A stretch of DNA of 7,550 nucleotides from Chitinophagaceae bacterium (GTDB taxonomy: Bacteria > Bacteroidota > Bacteroidia > Chitinophagales > Chitinophagaceae): the NCBI GenBank assembly GCA_947452875.1, contig CANGEZ010000091.1, positions 1 to 7,550 of the forward strand. Direction: 5' to 3'. Under the pieces are notes generated by a model. That model made no database searches, had not been told where the DNA came from, and saw only the letters and a program-made list of their open reading frames with translations. Position numbers and translations under genes: made by a program. This document shows positions 5,187 through 7,550 of the stretch, piece after piece (position 1 is the first letter of the stretch; each line of letters starts with the position of its first letter).

Positions 5187-7550
5187 ATGAAAGCTAATTT
5201 GTTGATAATTACAATTTTACTCACCGGATTTGCCGGTTTTTCACAACAGTCACGCTTAAACGGAAATATTGCAGACAAAATAAATAATGTTGGCATTAAA
5301 AGAGCCAGTTTGTCGTTAATCGCAAAAGAAAAAAATAAAGTGCTGCAAAATACCGTGTCTGACAGCATTGGAAATTTTAATTTTAGGAATGTAAATGAGG
5401 GTGAATATAACATCATGATATCGGCGGTAGGATATAAAAAAAATTCCATTTCGTTAGCAATGGGCGCCGAAAATAAAAATATTGGAACTGTTTACTTGGA
5501 AAATGAAACAAAAGATCTTTCAACAGTAACCATTATTGCCAAAGCGCCAGCGGTAAGTCAGAAAGATGATACTTCTCAATACAGTGCAAGTCAATACAAA
5601 GTAAACCCTGATGCCACAACAGAAGACTTAGTTAAAAAAATGCCGGGAATTTCAATAGATAACAATGGCACAATCACAGCCCATGGCGAACAAGTGAAAA
5701 AAGTTACCGTTGATGGAAAAGACTTTTTTGGTAATGATGCCACAGCGGCTTTAAAAAATATACCAGCAAGTGTAGTGGATAAGATTCAGGTTTTCGACAG
5801 ACTCAGTGATCAGGCACAACTAACAGGCATAGACGATGGAAATTCTCAAAAATCAATCAACATTATTACCAAAGCAGGTATTAGTAACGCGCAATTCGGA
5901 AGAATATATGCAGGCGCAGGTACCGATAAAACTTATTCAGCGGGCGGCAACATAAGTTTTTTTAAAAAAGACAGAAGATTGTCATTTGTAGGAAATTTTA
6001 ATAACATCAATCAGCAGAATTTCGGTTCACAGGATTTATTGGGTATTTCAGGAAGCAGCAGCAATCAACGCTCTCCCATGTCTATGGGTAATTTCAGAGG
6101 ACCGGGAGGACCAGCAGAATCTTTCACTACAGATCAAGCAACGGGTATCAATACTACCAATGCTATTGGCATCAATTACAGTGATAAATGGAATCCTAAA
6201 ACTACAATTACTGCAAGTTATTTTTTCAATAACAGCAATAACAGCAATTTATCTTTAACCAATAACCAACTTTTCGAAGATGATTTGACAACTATTAAAA
6301 ACAGCAATTCCAATACTGATAATTTCAATCACAGAATTAATGCAAGACTTGAATATAAAATAGATACCAACAATTCCATTTTTATAATTCCAAGTTTGAA
6401 TTTTCAAAAAAATAATTCAGTAAGTGAAGCCGCTATCAACAGTTTCAAATACACTGACGATTCTCTTTACAATTCAAATTCACTTTCAGATAAAAATAAA
6501 AATGGTTACAACCTGAAAAACAATTTGATGTTCAGGCATTCTTTTGCGAAAAAGAATCGAATTTTTTCTGCAGGATTCAACACAACATTAACCAGAAATT
6601 ATAGCGAAAACACAACAGATGCAAGATTCAGATTTTATGATGCCGCAGGACTGCCTTTAGATCCTGATTCATTACAACAACAATACAGTGACAATAAAAC
6701 CAATGGTTACAATATAGGTGGAAATATTTCATACAACGAACCTTTAGGTAAAAAAGGTAAGGGTCAATTGCAAATTGAATACAACCCATCTGTTCAAAAA
6801 AACAAAGCAAACCAAAAGACATTTGGATATGACGGTCAGCAATATTCAAAATATGATACCGCTTTATCTAATCAATTTGATAATACTATTACTACACAAA
6901 ATGGTGGTGTTACTTACCGATACAATCCAAATAAAGATGAGCAACTTTCATTTGGTGTCAGCTATCAAACTTCTGAATTAAAAAGCGACAGGATTATTCC
7001 TCAGTTAAGTAATGTGAATCAAACATTCAAAGATTTTTTACCGAATGGATCGTGGAGAAAAAAGATTTCGCAATACAGCAATATCAGAATGTTTTACAGA
7101 GCATCAACAATATTCCCAACCATATCTCAATTGCAGGATGTTGTGAATCTTAGCAATCCTGTAAGTGCAAGTACTGGCAATAAAGATTTGAAACAATCTT
7201 ATACTCAATATGGCGGTGGCAGATTCAGTTATACCAATACGAAAAACAACAGAAGTTTGTTCACCGGCATTTTCTTCCAAAGTTCTAGCGATTATATCTC
7301 CAATGCAACTTATATAGCATCAGCAGATACTGTTATTCAACAAGGCATTACTTTAAAACAAGGTACGCAATTGACAAAGCCTGTAAACCTCGATGGATAC
7401 CGGGTTGTACGTTCTTATTTCAATTACAGCATTCCTGTAAAAAAATTGAAAACCACAGTAAACTTGAACACTTCATTTATGTACAACAACATGCCCGGAC
7501 TTGTGAATACAACTGCTACGAATACAAAAACTTTTCAGTACAATTTAGGA
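5187..7550 (+). CDS. Outer-membrane beta-barrel protein with TonB-receptor-like plug (OMP_b-brl_3 type), 3' end outside window
   Basis: The frame is open for 788 codons without a stop up to the window edge. A signal peptide occupies about residues 1-19 (MKANLLIITILLTGFAGFS, then QQ). Residues 22-95 form a carboxypeptidase-regulatory-like / CNA-B beta-sandwich (SDSIGNFNFRNVNEGEYNI, then AVGYKK). Residues about 112-231 form a TonB-receptor plug: EDLVKKMPGISIDNNGTITA, VTVDGKDFFGND, ALKNIPASVVDKIQVFD, and SINIITKAG. The rest alternates aromatic beta strands with Asn/Ser-rich loops (FFNNSNNSNLSLTNN), typical of a large outer-membrane barrel. Such proteins in Bacteroidota are annotated as outer-membrane beta-barrel family or TonB-dependent receptor. 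They lack an obvious substrate signature, so cargo is unknown, and no SusD-like partner is visible. A family length of roughly 800-950 residues suggests little is missing. An in-frame ATG at 5166 would add seven residues (MQNKSRN) and is a possible alternative start; 5187 gives the more usual signal peptide. Confidence 0.92.
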   Translation, partial: MKANLLIITILLTGFAGFSQQSRLNGNIADKINNVGIKRASLSLIAKEKNKVLQNTVSDSIGNFNFRNVNEGEYNIMISAVGYKKNSISLAMGAENKNIGTVYLENETKDLSTVTIIAKAPAVSQKDDTSQYSASQYKVNPDATTEDLVKKMPGISIDNNGTITAHGEQVKKVTVDGKDFFGNDATAALKNIPASVVDKIQVFDRLSDQAQLTGIDDGNSQKSINIITKAGISNAQFGRIYAGAGTDKTYSAGGNISFFKKDRRLSFVGNFNNINQQNFGSQDLLGISGSSSNQRSPMSMGNFRGPGGPAESFTTDQATGINTTNAIGINYSDKWNPKTTITASYFFNNSNNSNLSLTNNQLFEDDLTTIKNSNSNTDNFNHRINARLEYKIDTNNSIFIIPSLNFQKNNSVSEAAINSFKYTDDSLYNSNSLSDKNKNGYNLKNNLMFRHSFAKKNRIFSAGFNTTLTRNYSENTTDARFRFYDAAGLPLDPDSLQQQYSDNKTNGYNIGGNISYNEPLGKKGKGQLQIEYNPSVQKNKANQKTFGYDGQQYSKYDTALSNQFDNTITTQNGGVTYRYNPNKDEQLSFGVSYQTSELKSDRIIPQLSNVNQTFKDFLPNGSWRKKISQYSNIRMFYRASTIFPTISQLQDVVNLSNPVSASTGNKDLKQSYTQYGGGRFSYTNTKNNRSLFTGIFFQSSSDYISNATYIASADTVIQQGITLKQGTQLTKPVNLDGYRVVRSYFNYSIPVKKLKTTVNLNTSFMYNNMPGLVNTTATNTKTFQYNLG

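Noticed and set aside
5129..5449. 106-residue minus-strand frame opposite the start of the outer-membrane protein gene
   Set aside because: It is antisense to the signal peptide and regulatory-like domain of a clear gene, and its sequence looks like a shadow translation.
6628..6981. Short frames on both strands inside the beta-barrel region
   Set aside because: The plus-strand frame starting at 5187 stays open through this region with beta-barrel composition, so these are shadows.
1..7550. CRISPR array, tRNA, rRNA, riboswitch or insertion sequence
   Set aside because: No spaced direct repeats, cloverleaf, rRNA-like stretch, recognisable aptamer or transposase was found when reading both strands.

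Overview
The window is an AT-rich stretch of a Bacteroidota chromosome, most likely a member of the Chitinophagaceae. The lineage call rests on protein families (a DUF5606 protein, an OMP_b-brl_3-type outer-membrane protein, signal peptides ending in A-Q or S-Q-Q) and on promoters with the Bacteroidota -7 element TAnnTTTG. It does not rest on a database search. The genes are tightly packed and no gap exceeds about 130 bases. I see no rRNA, tRNA, CRISPR array, insertion sequence or phage gene.

Layout. (1) 1-664, plus strand: the C-terminal part of a GH25 lysozyme-like muramidase, then a 72-residue protein with two membrane segments. (2) 665-1485, minus strand: a MerC-type four-helix membrane protein followed 5 bases later by a secreted NTF2/DUF4440-like protein. 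(3) 1486-1577: a divergent regulatory region with a promoter on each strand and the inverted repeat TTGCAA-N5-TTGCAA. (4) 1578-2737, plus strand: a SCO1/SenC copper-chaperone-like thioredoxin-fold protein, overlapping by one base a Fur/Zur-family metalloregulator. (5) 2734-4446, minus strand: a complete M3-family oligoendopeptidase, preceded by a 40-base imperfect palindrome. (6) 4526-5093, minus strand: a DUF5606 protein with its own strong intrinsic terminator. (7) 5187-7550, plus strand: a large outer-membrane beta-barrel protein with a carboxypeptidase-regulatory-like domain and a TonB-receptor-type plug, open to the window edge.

How the genes fit together. The centre looks like a small metal-handling locus. 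A Fur-family repressor and a SCO1-like protein are transcribed away from a MerC-like membrane protein and its secreted partner. The 17-base inverted repeat lies inside the spacer of the merC-side promoter, where a bound repressor would block transcription. The half-site and spacing resemble the box I recall for the Fur-family nickel regulator Nur. The metal sensed cannot be read from the sequence; zinc is the default guess for a Fur protein beside MerC, with copper or nickel possible. The flanking genes are ordinary cell-wall, peptidase and envelope functions with no evident link to it.

I found no clearly new multi-gene system. The points most worth a second look are the operator with its divergent metal locus, start codons placed almost on top of promoter -7 elements (short-leader or leaderless mRNAs), the palindrome upstream of the peptidase, and convergent genes whose stop codons abut or overlap.
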